Source: Sambucus nigra
Lineage: Eukaryota > Streptophyta > Magnoliopsida > Dipsacales > Adoxaceae
Length of the DNA: 64,000 bases
NCBI GenBank assembly: GCA_949130495.1
Contig: OX422211.1
Span: 399,833,049 to 399,897,048 of the forward strand
Reading direction: 5' to 3'
The position numbers and the translations under genes were made by a program. The notes below the pieces were generated by a model, which saw only the letters and a list, made by a program, of their open reading frames with translations, ran no database searches and was not told the origin of the DNA. Positions 34,330 to 46,369 of this stretch are shown piece after piece. Each line of letters begins with the position of its first letter. Position 1 is the first letter of the stretch.

Positions 34330-35291
34330 TGTAAGGACATGTTTTATAAATGTCCGGGGTAGAATCTAGGAATTTTTCAAGTGTCCTAGATCACAATTAA
34401 GTATGTCTGATATCGTTACATTCGGCACGTCTCCACGATCATCCATGGTGGCCTTGATCCAAATTCATGCATCCATCATCTTCGTACATGCATCATATGT
34501 CAATCAACGTACCCTTCAACAGTTCCCACTACTCCACATACTTATGGTAAAAATAATTTTAATTGGAATGTTTAAATTATTTTCATAAAAATTTGGGAAT
34601 ATTTTTTAAATAAATTTTTCGAAGTCTGGAAGATGATAAACACATAAAATCTTTTTAAGGAGGTTTTCTGAGACATGTCATTGATGTCGTTCGAATGACA
34701 TCGTATCTCCTTCGAACGAGATGCCATCTCACTCGAAAGACACCGTATGTTTCTCCAACGACACACCGCTTCATCTTATCTATTTAAATAGTGTTCATGC
34801 TACACATTTTCCCAAGTCTACATACCTCCGTTTCTGCAAAACAGTACCTGTTTCTAGACTTCTATTTTAAGGTTTCAATATGTTTTGGATTCACAAATAT
34901 TTCCCAATTCTCTATCTGAATCCTCTAAACCCCAAGGAAGTTTATACTACTCATCTGGAGTACACTTGTGGATAAGACGAATATTTACCATTCCTGACCT
35001 TCAGGAGCTCTTGCGGAAACTCTAGCCAACGACATGAAAATCGACGCCCGAGGGTATTTCATATGTCACTACTTGTATTTTCATTATAATCCGTGTAAAC
35101 CGTTCTTTACAAATTATAGTGAAAATAAGATGGTTTTTCCCCTGTGGGGGATTTTTCCTCAACTATGATTGTCTTGCATGATTATATTATTTCTTTATTC
35201 AATCACGTTTGTTTGCAAGAGTTAAGACTTGTTGGGATTAAAATTGGAATTTAATTAAATAAGTTTGACATTGATTTCTAGGGCACTCTCA
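34330..35291 (+). repeat. 3' LTR of copia B
   Basis: TGTAAGGACATG to GCACTCTCA, collinear with 26641-27603. Differences are scattered substitutions. TATTTAAATA lies at 34781. Confidence 0.92.
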
Positions 35292-35960
35292 ACTATGACT
35301 AGTGGAATGGTTTTATATCAAAGAATATTTTCTTATCGATCAAGAATCTACATAGGAATTTCTTTAAATTCGTGGTTGGATTCAACTGTCATATCCTTAC
35401 AATTAAGGATATGACTTGATGCGAGATTTATTTTTTCAATTGCAAAACATGAAACACGCACAGAGATTTCATAGTTCGGGACGTAATTCCATACGATATG
35501 CTATTGGTATAATATGTTCAATGATTCTAAAGGGACCAACGTAGCGAGGTGATAATTTTCCTCATTTTCCAAAACAAATTATCCCCTTTCTTGGAGATAT
35601 TCCTAAGAACACATGGTTATTTTCTTGGAAATGTAGTGGTTATTGGTGAGTTTTGGCCTAAATAGTTTATCGACTATAGGATTAATGTAATCATTACTGG
35701 ATAAGGGGTATCTTTTCTATGCTTTTGATGATGATCTCGGGTCCATGTACGTGATTTTAACCTGAGTCTTTCTAGCATAAGTGTGGATGGAAGGGTTGTC
35801 CATAGAGGGCTTCATAAGGAGTGGTCTGAATGCTGGTATGATAGTTGTTAGTATAGGAAAATTCGATTAAGAGAAGATGATTATTCCATGAACCGAGAAA
35901 GTCTAATGTGGAGTCTCGTAACATATCTTCAAGATTTTTAATTACTCGTTCAGATTGTCC
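35292..35960 (-). pseudogene. Integrase C-terminal region of chromovirus E
   Basis: The minus strand reads GQSERVIKNLEDMLRDSTLD, with the E being the third acidic residue of the DDE core. Then come LLIEFSYTNNYHTSIQTTPY, EALYGQPFHP, and with frame changes [27 protein letters not shown] and VFHVLQLKK. The text continues into the chromodomain as far as IPLVIV, where copia B was inserted; it resumes at 26640. The upstream end at 35960 is an abrupt join to copia D, so the rest of E pol has been lost. This is Tekay-like chromovirus sequence, which joins element DNA to the genome. Confidence 0.82.
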
Positions 35961-36352
35961 ACTTCTTTTGTTGCACCCGAGTCGGTTCTTATTTTAGCGT
36001 TTGATCCACATGACTCTCAACCCAACCAACCTAGGCATCCCTAACTATTAGGAGAGCACTTAGGATACATTTTGAGACAGGTGTACCAAGCCCTGTTTAT
36101 GTTTGCTCCCATTGAAAAAATAAAGGAAACCTTAGGGAGTTTTTCTTTAAATTGGGTTTTGTGTCACGCCTTCCTTCTACACATGTTCGCACACATGCAC
36201 CCACCCGTGATGCTTTGCTCGCACATAATGATATATAGTTTGCACATATTCGAAAGAAAGTAAAGTTTTTGGTCAAGACTTCACATGATTTGATGGAGTT
36301 GCGTCATAAGATGTCACCATCTTTGGAAAACTCCATCGCACCTACCGGTTGA
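35961..36352 (+). pseudogene. C-terminal end of copia D gag
   Basis: It corresponds to the last 130 codons of gag C. The region of knuckle 2 (about 36100-36170) and the PSLENSIAPTG-type end are recognisable, with frame changes. It lacks everything upstream. Confidence 0.6.
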
Positions 36353-38154
36353 GGTCTAGGCATGTTTCCTAGCATAGGTTGATTTGCATGATGGTATCTT
36401 ATACCTACTGCTAGTATGTACCATTTGTTTTGTACTTTTTAATTTTTTTTTCTTAATTTTTCTACTATTTTAGCACTGTTTGCCCATTTCAGGAACTATT
36501 TTCACGAAAAAATTTCTCTGGACAAAACTGCATGACATTTTCGATAATCTGTGATTTTTTTTTATTCGGGTGAGATGAGTTTTCCTTCGACTACCTTTTG
36601 ATGTCACGCGAAGATTCTTCTAGTGAGAAGTACTTATTGTTCGTGCAACATGGATCTTCGTTCGAGCGACCCCTAGAGTTTTTGTCTCCTCTCTTTGCAG
36701 TCCTCTGGTTCGTGCGACATTGTACTGCTGGATTGATTCTGAACAGTGTTCGAAAAATACAAAATGATTTTCCTATTTGATAAATTTTTTGAAAAATCCA
36801 AAAACATTTTTGTATTTTTTTTACACCAATATGAATAGACATTTAGAATGACCGAGTCACAAAATCATTCCATATCCTCATTCCTATTTTATAGTATTTT
36901 GAGACAATATGTTGTGTCATTAATGTGCTTTACAAAGTTTGGAATCTTTAAGATGATATAGTGTTCCTACTTACATGTTTACTCATTTGTCCTTCGTTGC
37001 ACACATGCATGAATTTTTTTTACTTTTGTGATTGTCTATCACATGTTGGTTGAGTGTTTCCATCTCAATTATGTCTATACAGTGAACTTAATGCTATAAA
37101 ACATAACGAGAAAGTAGTGCATGTTATAAACCGTTGGTGGGTTTGTGTGATTTATTTTGAAAAGCGAAAAAGAGTTGCGAAAGGTATTTCATTTTTTTCT
37201 TTACGATAAAGCCACCTTTTAAATGGACCTAAAAAAGTGAGGAATTGAAAATTATCCGGTGTCAAATGAGGTTTAAAAGATCCCCAAAAAATTGTAAGGC
37301 AATAAAATGAAAAATATGCCAAAAGGGGGACAATATGATTTTAGCTTCATCACCTCATAAAAATAATAAAGAGCATTATCTGTTAATGAGAGAGTTTCGA
37401 TGGAATTCAATGCGGTTTGCATATCCTTGAATGTCATGAAAAAGCGTTACATAGTTTTCAATGTTATTGTTGTTGAAATCATTTATACTATGATTTGTTG
37501 ATATGATTAAGACAATGTCATCTAAATTCAACAAATTTAGAACTAAGGACTATTTTGATGTTCATTCATTAGTAGTACACTTATGCATATTGCACACTTG
37601 TCATGATTGAGTAGATTTTCCTATCGAATTTATTCACACACATTCATTCCGTATCCGTGATTTGTTTGTCTTAGTGTAAATTCATGGTGTGTGATTTTTG
37701 TAACATCATTTTTGCATTTTTGTATGAAAAATATGAAAAATAAAAATAGTTTTTTTGCCTGGTTTACCATGACACCCCGATTCGATTTATTTGGTTTATT
37801 CTTTTCCTTATTTATTTTGGACAAATAAAAAGTGGGAGAACAAATTATGACTTTATTTGAGAGTTTAAGTATGGTGAAGAATTGATAATGATTTCATGTT
37901 TATGCTAATATCATTTCAAACTTTATACATCGCGAGGTATTTGTTTTCTCTCATGTGTGTAGGTACAATTGAAGATTTTTGCATAACACCCCGTAATGAG
38001 AAAAGCTCAAAGTTTCAAAGAATTTATTGTGGAAACAAAGTTTTAAGACTTGTCATTTTATCTTTCCCCTTTTGTTTATGGGAGGTTAGATTTGTATAGG
38101 TGATTTTTTAGATTGATAATTCGTATTTTTTTATTTTCTACTAGAATAGACATA
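36353..38154 (+). other. Non-coding 3' zone of copia D
   Basis: It shares, in order, GTTGCACACATGCATGA (36998), a GCCACCTTTTAAATGGACCT block (37209), TTTCGATGGAATTCAATGCG with GTTTGCATATCC (37390-37421) and TTCACACACATTCATTCCG (37634) with C (51300-51950). TTCGTTCGAGCGACC at 36657 is an isolated palindrome-like motif outside an LTR. No reading frame of interest. Confidence 0.55.
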
Positions 38155-38163
38155 GGGGGAGAT
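38155..38163 (+). other. Polypurine tract of copia D
   Basis: AGGGGGAGA directly before the LTR start at 38165. Confidence 0.75.
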
Positions 38164-38164
38164 T

Positions 38165-39188
38165 TGTAAGGACATTGTCCATCAAAATTAATTATAACGT
38201 ATTTTGATACAAGTCATCGAAGAATTGAGGAAGATAACATAAACAAAAGACGGATCCAAATTACAAGTGGTCTTCAACATTCAAGCCCAATGAGATGAAT
38301 TTGGTAAAAATATGTTTAAGTTCCATTTACATTTCATATTAAAAGTGTTGGGATGTTTTTTTTGAAATTTTTATAAATGGTTTTTAGTATTTTCAAAAAC
38401 ATTTTTTATATAAATTTTTTTTGATCCCATAACAAGTTTTCCTTTTTGAGGTTTCTAACTATTTTCAATGTCTGAAGTTTTTTTGGGGATCACCGCCTCT
38501 GTCGTTCGAACAATGTCATATGTCGCTCGAATGACATGTTTTTAGGCTGACATGTCACCGACTCAATTTCTACTACGTAATGAGTGTCATATTATTTGTT
38601 TTAGGCGTGGAGAGGCACTGCTTTTAACAGAATACCTTTTATTAGTGTTTTTATTCTTCTCCAACCATTTGAGGGTTCAAATCTTTTATTTTTCAATTCA
38701 CAATCTCAATTGCTTTTATCTGAGCTATTTTTGTGGAACCCAAGATAGATTTTGCTGGGATTTTATGCTGCTGGACTAGGTGCCTTTGAAGATACTGGGC
38801 TGACAATAGGTTCCACTTGAGGGAGGTACTGGGTTGATTGACTACGTGTCATAGGTAGTGTTGCAGTACTCCTCGGTTAATTCGAACTGCGGTTCTTGTG
38901 GTATAGTTGCGTTTGAATGACTGAAAATTTCATTATAATCTTTGTACGGTACTTACAAATTATAGTGAAATAAAGTTTTTACCCGAAAGTTTTTTTTCCC
39001 TAAAATCTTTGTTTGTCAACTTAATCATCTCATGGTTTAATTTATTGATTTATTTTGACACGTAGATGCATGATTATGGGTAAATAAAATTGGCGTTTGG
39101 TTTGAGAAAATTTAGACATCCAATTAAATAAGTTTGAATTGAAAAATCGCAAATCAAGTTGAATCAGTATCGCACACGAAGTTTTTCA
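38165..39188 (+). repeat. 5' LTR of copia C (shared with D)
   Basis: TGTAAGGACATTG to GTTTTTCA, preceded by the D PPT and followed by a PBS. It has a CGTTCGAACAATG and CGCTCGAATGAC pair (38507-38535) and a GTGAAATAAAGTTTTTACC block (38960) shared with the solo LTR at 347-1476. Confidence 0.88.
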
Positions 39189-39191
39189 AAT

Positions 39192-39203
39192 TGGTATCGG
39201 AGC
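39192..39203 (+). other. Primer-binding site of copia C
   Basis: TGGTATCGGAGC, one change from the initiator tRNA-Met complement. Confidence 0.85.
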
Positions 39204-39301
39204 AGGTTGCGCTATTTTTTTGCGTATTCCTACTTTCCTCATAAATTGTGTGATATTGATTTTTTTGAATTTTTTTTTTTGTGAAGAATCGCAACTTTTC
39301 G

Positions 39302-41157
39302 ATGGGTGACTTCTATAATTGAATGCCTACTTTTGATGGGTCCAATTATGCTTACTGGAAAGACCGCATGAAATCCCACTTAAAATCAATCGATGAGAGA
39401 GTTTGGTTAATTTGTGAAAGAGGGTAGACTCCTCCCACTATCACTGCTAATAATATCACCTCTTTGAAACCTATGTCGGATTGGACTGAAGATGATTTTT
39501 AAATGTTAAATTTTAATTCCCATGGTTTGAGTGATATTTAGGGAGCCATCACCCCCGACGAGTTTCACCGAATTATGACGCGCACCATGTCTAAAGATGA
39601 ATTTGATCTCCTCCAATTGACACATGAGGGTATGAACATGGTTAAATAATCAAAGTTACCAAATTTGGTCACCTAGTTTGTGACTATCACCATGTCTGAG
39701 TCCGAATGTTTGGATGAGTTTTATGCACGTTTGTCTGACATTGTTAACTTAAGTTTTAATTTAGGTGAGCCAATTGACAACACGTGTGTTGTTAAAAATA
39801 TTTTGAGATCTCTCACAAAATGTTTTATTCCAAAAGTCAATGTTTTGAATTTGTTGGGAAAGTTAAATTCACTTAAGTTAGAAGAGCTCGTGGGAGACCT
39901 AAAAACTTATGAGATTGACATGTTTCCCCATACCACAAGGCTAAGGATAAAGGCATTTCTTTAAAGACTCAAGCTAGGAAGAAAAAGAAAGACAGAGTTT
40001 GTGAGTCTGATTCTGAGGGAGAGTTTAGCATTGACGACGTGGCCTTGTTTACGAATTTTTTTTAAAAGTTTGTCAAAATGAACAAAAATATTTTTTCCAT
40101 TAAAAATTCTTATCAGAAAAATAAAAAGAAAGAAAAGGCCAAAGAGGGATGTGAAAAAGAGGGATTTAGATGATATGACATCTTTTGAGTGTAAAGGCAA
40201 ATGACATAGAGCATTTGAGTGTTCTACTAGGCTAAGGAGAAAAGGGAAGAAAGTAGCCATGCCTGCTACTCTTAGTGATAGTGAGGGAGATGAATAATAT
40301 GAGTAAGGTAATTGTTTAACACATGTGATGTGTGTAGATTTTTTGAGTCGTGTGAGCACACCCACTTTGTCCCATGATGATTGTGTACACGAGTGCGACG
40401 GTGATGAGTCGAGTGTTTCTAGTGGTGGTGAGATTGAGTTTGAGAGTGGAAATGAAAGTGAGATCCAAAAAGATTTTAGGGATTTGTACACCGAGACCTT
40501 GAAAACAAAAAAGTATAATAGAGATGTAGGTCATAGGGTTTTAGATTTGGAGAGAGAGAAAGAATGTTTAAGGAGGGAAAAGTATGAGTTGACTGACACG
40601 GTGTCTAGTCCAATGACACATGTATCCCAACTCAAGAGTGATCTCGAACGGGCTCGGGAGGTCAAAGTCCCTTTGAGAACACATCTAAGAAAGGTGGAAA
40701 GATGGCTATCAATACCATTTTGGGTAGTGGTTAGAGTATAGGAATAAGTCATGACGGTGCATCCACTTCTTTTGTTGAGCCCGAGTCAGTTCCTATTTTA
40801 GTGTTAGATCAACATGACTCTCAACCCAATCAACCTAGGCATCCTCTACCTATTAGGAGAGCGCATATGAGGCATTTTGAGAGAGGTGTACTTAGGCCTT
40901 TTTATGTTTTCTCCCATTGCAAAAATAAAGGAGACCTTAGGGAGTTTTTCTTTAAATTGGGTCGTATGTCACACCTTACTTCTACACATGTTCACACACA
41001 TGCACCCACCCATGATACTTTGCGTGCACATAATCATAGAGAGTTTGCACATATTCGAGAGCAAGTAATGTTTTTGGTCAAGACTTCACTTGATTTGATG
41101 GAGTTGCTTCAAAACATGTCACCATCTTTAGAAAACACCACCGCACCTACTAGTTGA
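39302..41157 (+). pseudogene. SIRE-like copia gag of element C
   Basis: From ATG 39302 the frame reads FDGSNYAYWKDRMKSHLKSI, TPDEFHRIM, LDEFYARLSDIVNLSFNLGE and LKLEELVGDLKTYEIDMF, with several substitution stops. Knuckle 1 (40180-40221) is degenerate: the first Cys is Ser and a stop precedes the His. An acidic stretch and a coiled-coil-like region (about 40440-40700) follow, then the knuckle-2 region HCKNKGDLREFF, which has lost its flanking cysteines. The frame changes once between 40741 and 40801. The end is at TGA 41155-41157, with no pol downstream. Confidence 0.8.
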
Positions 41158-41351
41158 GGTTTTGACATGTTTGCTAGCATAGGTTGATTTGCATGATGTT
41201 ATCTTATAGCTACTGCTAGTATATACAATTTGTTTTGTACTTTTCAAATTTTTTGCTTTTCTTAGTTTTGCTACTGTTTTAGCACTATTTTGGATCTGTT
41301 TGCACATTCTACCAACTGTTTTCACGACAAATTTTCACTGGACAAAACTAC

Positions 41352-41356
41352 ATGAC
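41352..41356. other. Target-site duplication of LARD A (left copy)
   Basis: ATGAC directly before the first long LTR recurs at 50832-50836 directly after the second. Confidence 0.92.
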
Positions 41357-42455
41357 TGTAACACCCCGTATTTTTGTATAGTTAATATTTAATTAATTCG
41401 GGAATTTTAAATTACTGGTGTGTTGTAATTTTAATTGAATTAATTATGGCAATATATATATTTAAATATTAATCGGGGAGTGAATGGTTAATGTTTAGGG
41501 AAAATTTATTTACTAAGTGAATAGTAATAATTTAATTACGTCATTTCAGGTATTAATGATGGGGTATGCACTTATCCCACCTGGGAGTCGGTATAGACTA
41601 AATTGGGTGTGAGATAAGGATTTTTATAAATTAATTCGGATGTCAATTCTGAGTGCCCGGTTGAGTCCGGATGGGTCGAGATAGTCAGAAAAGAGTACCC
41701 GGGGGTAGTAATTGGGTCTCGGGGTATTTTTGGGCATAGCCGGGCCCACACGGGGTGTGTTGGGCCACTTTAATTAAGCCCATTAGGTGAAAAACGGGAT
41801 TGAGAGTTTTAGCCTAAGTGAGGGATTAGGAAATCAGCAGCCATCAAAAATCTAAGCTTAGGGCTTGAGAGGGAAATTGGGGGAAAGCTTAGCAAGAGCA
41901 ATTGGGAGCCTTTGGAGCCAAATTAAAGGGTTAATTTGGGGTGTTCTTCGTCAACTAATCTCTACAACAATGGAATCAGACCCTACGAACGATTCCAGGC
42001 AAGTGGTTAACTATTTTGATTCTTAAAGCATGCTAATCAATTCATATCATAGTGATGTGTAAACCAAAATTCATTTTTGGGTGTAAATGGGTACAAATTG
42101 GGTTTTTGTTTTTGAAACACTTGAATGAGATTCAAAGTAAGATTTAGATGGATGATTGATATCTGAATATGTATATATGATTTGAACGAAAATTTCAGAA
42201 CATAAAAGAGTAGAAATTGAATCTGAAATTTGGGATTTAAAACAGATAGTTGAATCTTATGGAGAAAGACCCATTTCGAAAATTATGAGATAAGTAGAGA
42301 GGTTAATTATCTTAAGGTCTCTATGATGAATGGGATGTGGATTAACCATGTGTAGATGATGGGAGAATGTAATTAGAGGTTTAAATTCTGGTTTAGAAAC
42401 CTTGAGGTTCGTTAATGGTGGAAAACAGGGGGAAGGCAGAGCTGTAACGAAGGGG

Positions 42456-42489
42456 TCGATCGATCGATCGGGGGCATCGATCGATCGAT
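42456..42489. repeat. (ATCG)n palindrome cluster in the LARD A LTR
   Basis: GTCGATCGATCGATCGGGGG is followed by CATCGATCGATCGATGG. Each half is self-complementary. The second LTR has the same at 48381-48414 with one change. TATAAGGGGG lies about 45 bp downstream (42535). Confidence 0.8.
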
Positions 42490-42777
42490 GGTGGGAAATT
42501 CTGGTCAGTTCGGCCTGGTTGAGATATAAGGGGGAATTAATTATAAATTAAATTTCCATACATTTATTAGTGATAAATAATTGTGAAACAAATATTCCTA
42601 GCAATTATGGGAGAAAGTAATTGGGAATAGGATGAATTTATGTGGGACATTAAATGGATGAAATTTAGAAACTTTATTCCAAAATAGCGAGGTACGGATC
42701 AAGTGAGTGAATCCGGGTATATTGGACATGCAACCCCAAGGTAGTGAATTAAGTTTGGAGATAAACTAAATAATTTT

Positions 42778-43330
42778 GAGTCGGGATATAGACTCGGGAA
42801 ATATTAAGTTACGGGCCAAGTAAGTGAGTCCGGGGACAATGGTTGAGTGACACCAAGTTATTAAATTAATAAATGTGATAATCAATTTAATGAGAGTCGG
42901 ATGATAGACTCGGGTAATATTAAATTAATAAGAGTGTTAATTAATTTAAAAGGAGTCGGATTGTAGACTCGGGTAGGATTAAATTAATAAAGGTGTTAAT
43001 TAATTTAATTAAAGTCGGTTTGTAGACTCGGGTATGATTAAATTAATGGGTGGGATAATTAGTTTAATCAGGATCGGATTGTAGACTCGTGAAGGGTACT
43101 TATTAATTAAGGTGATAATTAATTATATTAGATTCGGACCACAGACTCGGAATTTGGGTTGATTAATTAATTTGTCAGTTAATTTAATTAGAGTCGGGCG
43201 ATAGACTCGGGGAGGTATTAAATTAAAATGTGGGTTAATTAATTTAAGGAGAGTCGGACCATAGACTCGGGAAGAGGATAAGTTATTAAGTGAGAAAATT
43301 AATTACATTGAGTCGGGCCACAGACTCAGA
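42778..43330. repeat. ~60-bp tandem array with GAGTC...GACTC arms (5' LTR copy)
   Basis: About nine units. Each has GAGTCGG, six to eight variable bases, then AGACTCGGG, followed by ATTAAATTAATAA-type sequence. GAGTC and GACTC are reverse complements, so each unit can form a small stem. Starts near 42778, 42892, 42952, 43011, 43070, 43130, 43191, 43251 and 43309. Confidence 0.85.
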
Positions 43331-43377
43331 AAATTACAGGCAGTGTATGGGATTTTGAGTACATGGTAAAGCCGGGG

Positions 43378-43383
<6 letters not shown>

Positions 43384-43433
<50 letters not shown>
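43384..43433. repeat. (TA)25 microsatellite, 5' LTR of LARD A
   Basis: 50 bp here against 13 bp at the matching place in the 3' LTR (49310-49322). Confidence 0.9.
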
Positions 43434-43440
<7 letters not shown>

Positions 43441-44955
43441 CGGTGTAGTGGTAGTATATATATATACGTGTATGTATTGTGTGTGACATTAAATTTCAGG
43501 CAGTGTGCAGGAGTTTGAGTACACGGTAAAAACCGGGGTTCATAATATATATATATATACGGGTAGTGATAGTATATATATATATGTGTATATATTATGT
43601 GTGATGGTAAATATCAGTGACTAGATATTTATTCAATTTAAATACTCTAATGCTATCAAGGGAGGTTGCGCGATGTGGGTGAATCCCCTAGCTTGAGGAG
43701 TAGGGCGAGTATATCCCCAGGTCATAGCGTCCGGTATATATGGGTGAGGGATTTATCTCACTTTCAGGGAAGGAATATGACCACCTCCACTTCGTTATAT
43801 TTTGGTTCAAGTTGGTGAGCGATCCTAACTTGGGGAAACTAGGTTTTGCGAGCACACCTAGTGAGATAGCATTCTAGAGGGAATCATCCGATGAGGGTAA
43901 ACTCGGAAGGATGGATACATGTATGATATATGTGTGGATGTTAGTAAAGGTACGTATAATATGGTAGTAAATATTATATGTAGTTGATAATACAGTGTGT
44001 GATGTATTTACTTTATATAACTCGGGTTACAGTTATATGCAGATAATTAATGAGAAATTAATTAAGTTAATCATTTGTGGGAATAATACAGTGTGTGAAG
44101 TATTTACTTTATATAACTTGTGACACGGTTATATGATATTATTTAAGAGGAATTAATTAAGTTAATTGTGAAATAACTTATAATTCAAGAATCATTATAC
44201 TCGGGTTAGAGTAGTATGGCAAGGGAAGGTTATACTAGGACTAGTTGGACGGGGTAGCACAACTAGGTGGATTTAAGATAACCGGTAGGTGTGCACGATA
44301 GTGGAAGGGTGAGAATGTCCACAAGGGAGTGCGACACTAACTTAAATATGAAGCGCATTCATGCATTTTAAATTACTGCAGTTAATTCACTTGCTAAATA
44401 TTTTCAAAATGTTTTGGGTTCTAACCCTTGCTATAAAACTATTTTCAAAACCTTTTAGGTGTCCAGCCACAGGGACGCCAGGATTGATATTCTATTCCAG
44501 GGACACGGAGCTGCGGCATTTGTGGATGCTAGCAGGAGTTTGAATTAGACGCATCATTCATTCAGTCCTAGAGTAGGAATCTTGTATCAGTTTCAGTTTT
44601 ATTTAGGGCTTGTCGCCCGGACTTCTCGGTACAGTTTTCAGGTGTAATTTATTCAGGTGTTGTATATTTGTTTTGGGTTATTTATTTGGTGGCCGGTGAT
44701 TTATTCGGCAAGTTGTGTAATTATTATTCTATTTACTTTCATTCAGTTGTGTGAATGGTTTATCTTTTAATTCCGCATGTATTGTTTTGGTTTAATTAAA
44801 AAGTTAAAATTTGGCACCAACTTTTGGAATACTAGGTGGTTAGTAAGTTTTAAAAAGTTTTCGACAATGATGCTAAGGATGATCCAACTGGGATTCCTGT
44901 TTTAATTTGGTATAGGACTGATCACCCGGTATTTTATTAGGCGGGGTGTCACAGA

Positions 44956-44967
44956 TGGTATCAGAGC
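44956..44967 (+). other. Primer-binding site of LARD A
   Basis: TGGTATCAGAGC two bases after the LTR, the initiator tRNA-Met complement. Confidence 0.92.
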
Positions 44968-45140
44968 ATCAGGTTCTAGTGTCCTTAGGATCTGTGCGGC
45001 TTTTCACGTTTCAGCTTATCAATCTTTGATATAGAGCCCTATTATAGGATTGTTGTATTCTCATACGTATGCGTATATACGTTCTTCTGTGAAATTTTTA
45101 TTTGAGAGTGAACTCATTCAAAATTCGATTCTCATTCCAG

Positions 45141-46369
45141 ATGATGCCCAGGAGGGAGAGAGCAGTTAGGGCAGCGGGAGGAGATGAGACGGGGGAGGCT
45201 CGTTCGGAGCAAGATCTACCACAGCAACGGCCATAGATGATTTTGGCAGCGTAGGTCACTGAAATAGTAGCACCGGCAGTTGGAGCAACGGTGGTCACAA
45301 CGGCAAGGTACTTTCCACGAAATCAGCCAGAAGTGTTAGTGGCGTCGGGTGTTCAGACTCACGCAGGGTCGTCGGGGTGGAAACAATAAAGAGAGGTTAT
45401 TTTAGCGGGAACCCACCAGAGTTGCGAGGGGGTTCAGCTGTAGTACTAGCGTGTCAAGAAAGAGAGGTATCCAGTGTCACCTACGCATGGGAGATTGCGA
45501 TGGGATGCGGAAGTAAAGGCTAACCACTTTTAGTTAGTGGGAGTGGTGCTACAGTGGTGGGAGTCAATCGCCACAGTTGAGGAAAGGGTCACACTAGCTA
45601 CTGCCGAGTTTTGGGTGCGGTTCGACTGCAAGTATTTTTCCTTCAGCGGTTGAGACCGAAAGGAGGAGACAATTTTGTGAGATGACTCAAAGGGAGACCG
45701 TTTAGTGGCCGATTACGAGGAAGATTTCACTCGTTGGCAAATTTTTACAGGATGATGGTAAGCTAGGAAAAGAGAAAGAAAGCAAAGTTTATGGATGGGT
45801 TAGTCTGGAGAATCAGACAACATTTAATTGATAATTCCGCATTAGTAGATTATACTGATGTCATTAACGCAACACTCCGGCACTGTCAGGAATATCGCTT
45901 CCACGCGAAAGGAAACGGGAGGGGAGTGGGGATTAGCCAATCGGATGAGGCAGAAAGGAACAATACCAGTGGGGTATCCCAGCAGCATACTGGGGGAGAT
46001 CAAGGGCAGGATTTGTGGCAAGGGAATTATGCCAAACGATCTAGAACTGGAGGCTACCGGCGGGATGGCCAGGAATTTCAACAAGGTTGGCATGGAAGTG
46101 ATCAGTGGCAGGGTGAACATATTAGAAAATGTTTCGTGTGTGGGAAAAGCGAGACACAAGAAGAGATATTGCCTTAAGCAAGGCAGGAGTCAACTACAGG
46201 ACGAGGTCCTGGATGTACAGCCACTAAAGCAAATCACGGGTGCATTCGGGCAGGGAGAAGCTGCTCCGAAAATTGAGAACCAGCCGCTACAGCTGGGGTA
46301 TAGAGGTAATTATTTTACCCTAGGGGAATGGGGTAGATTATTGAGTGACAAAGAGGATGTCACAGTATA
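45141..46369 (+). pseudogene. Gag remnant of LARD A
   Basis: It opens MMPRRERAVRAAGGDETGEA, typical of Tekay-like gag starts, and soon meets a stop. Further on are ADYEEDFTRW-like and KAKFMDGLV-like pieces of the capsid domain (45700-45800), then VDYTDVINATLRHCQEY (45850) and a zinc knuckle split by a frameshift: IRKCFVCGK in one frame (46122) and ARHKKRYCLKQGRSQ in the next (46147), together CX2CX4HX4C. The product would bind RNA, but stops and frame changes make it inactive. It ends with no protease downstream. Confidence 0.75.

Larger units (their letters stand above)
26641..35291 (+). mobile_element. Copia element B: full-length SIRE-like element, decayed
   Basis: The LTRs at 26641-27603 and 34330-35291 are 963 and 962 bp and are flanked by a perfect ACTAT duplication. 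Internal order is PBS, gag, protease, integrase, RT, RNase H, a 1.5-kb non-coding zone and PPT, the copia order. All pol domains are recognisable but carry stops and frameshifts. The LTRs differ by roughly 10 percent by eye, so it is old. It sits inside the chromodomain coding region of chromovirus E. Its gag and 3' zone match the gag-only elements A, C, D and X, making it the likely type of their autonomous partner. Confidence 0.92.
35961..38164 (+). mobile_element. Copia element D: internal 3' part sharing the LTR of C
   Basis: It begins abruptly at the join with chromovirus E (shared TCCA at the break) in the gag region matching 40768 of element C. It runs through the gag end (stop 36350-36352), the non-coding zone and the PPT, and passes directly into the LTR at 38165. 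D and C differ by roughly one base in ten over this stretch. Because that LTR is also the 5' LTR of C, the pair forms internal-LTR-internal-LTR. Confidence 0.75.
41357..44953 (+). repeat. 5' LTR of LARD A
   Basis: TGTAACACCCCG to GGGTGTCACA, 3597 bp. In order: palindrome cluster (42456-42489), TATAAGG (42535), a 60-bp repeat array (42778-43330), a 50-bp TA microsatellite (43384-43433), and a block conserved in LARD B (43651-43790). No protein domain. A 60-codon open frame at 44361-44543 is present in both LTRs but has no recognisable product. Confidence 0.93.

Noticed and set aside
42778..43330. Regularly spaced short repeats with dyads as a CRISPR-like array
   Set aside because: The units are diverged, lie inside plant LTRs, the intervals are repetitive rather than unique, and there are no cas genes; it is a tandem repeat.
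44361..44543. 60-codon open frame in both LARD A LTRs, with a loosely similar 107-codon frame in LARD B (56396-56719)
   Set aside because: Similarity follows the shared LTR nucleotide sequence near the 3' end, there is no domain, and no start context supports expression.
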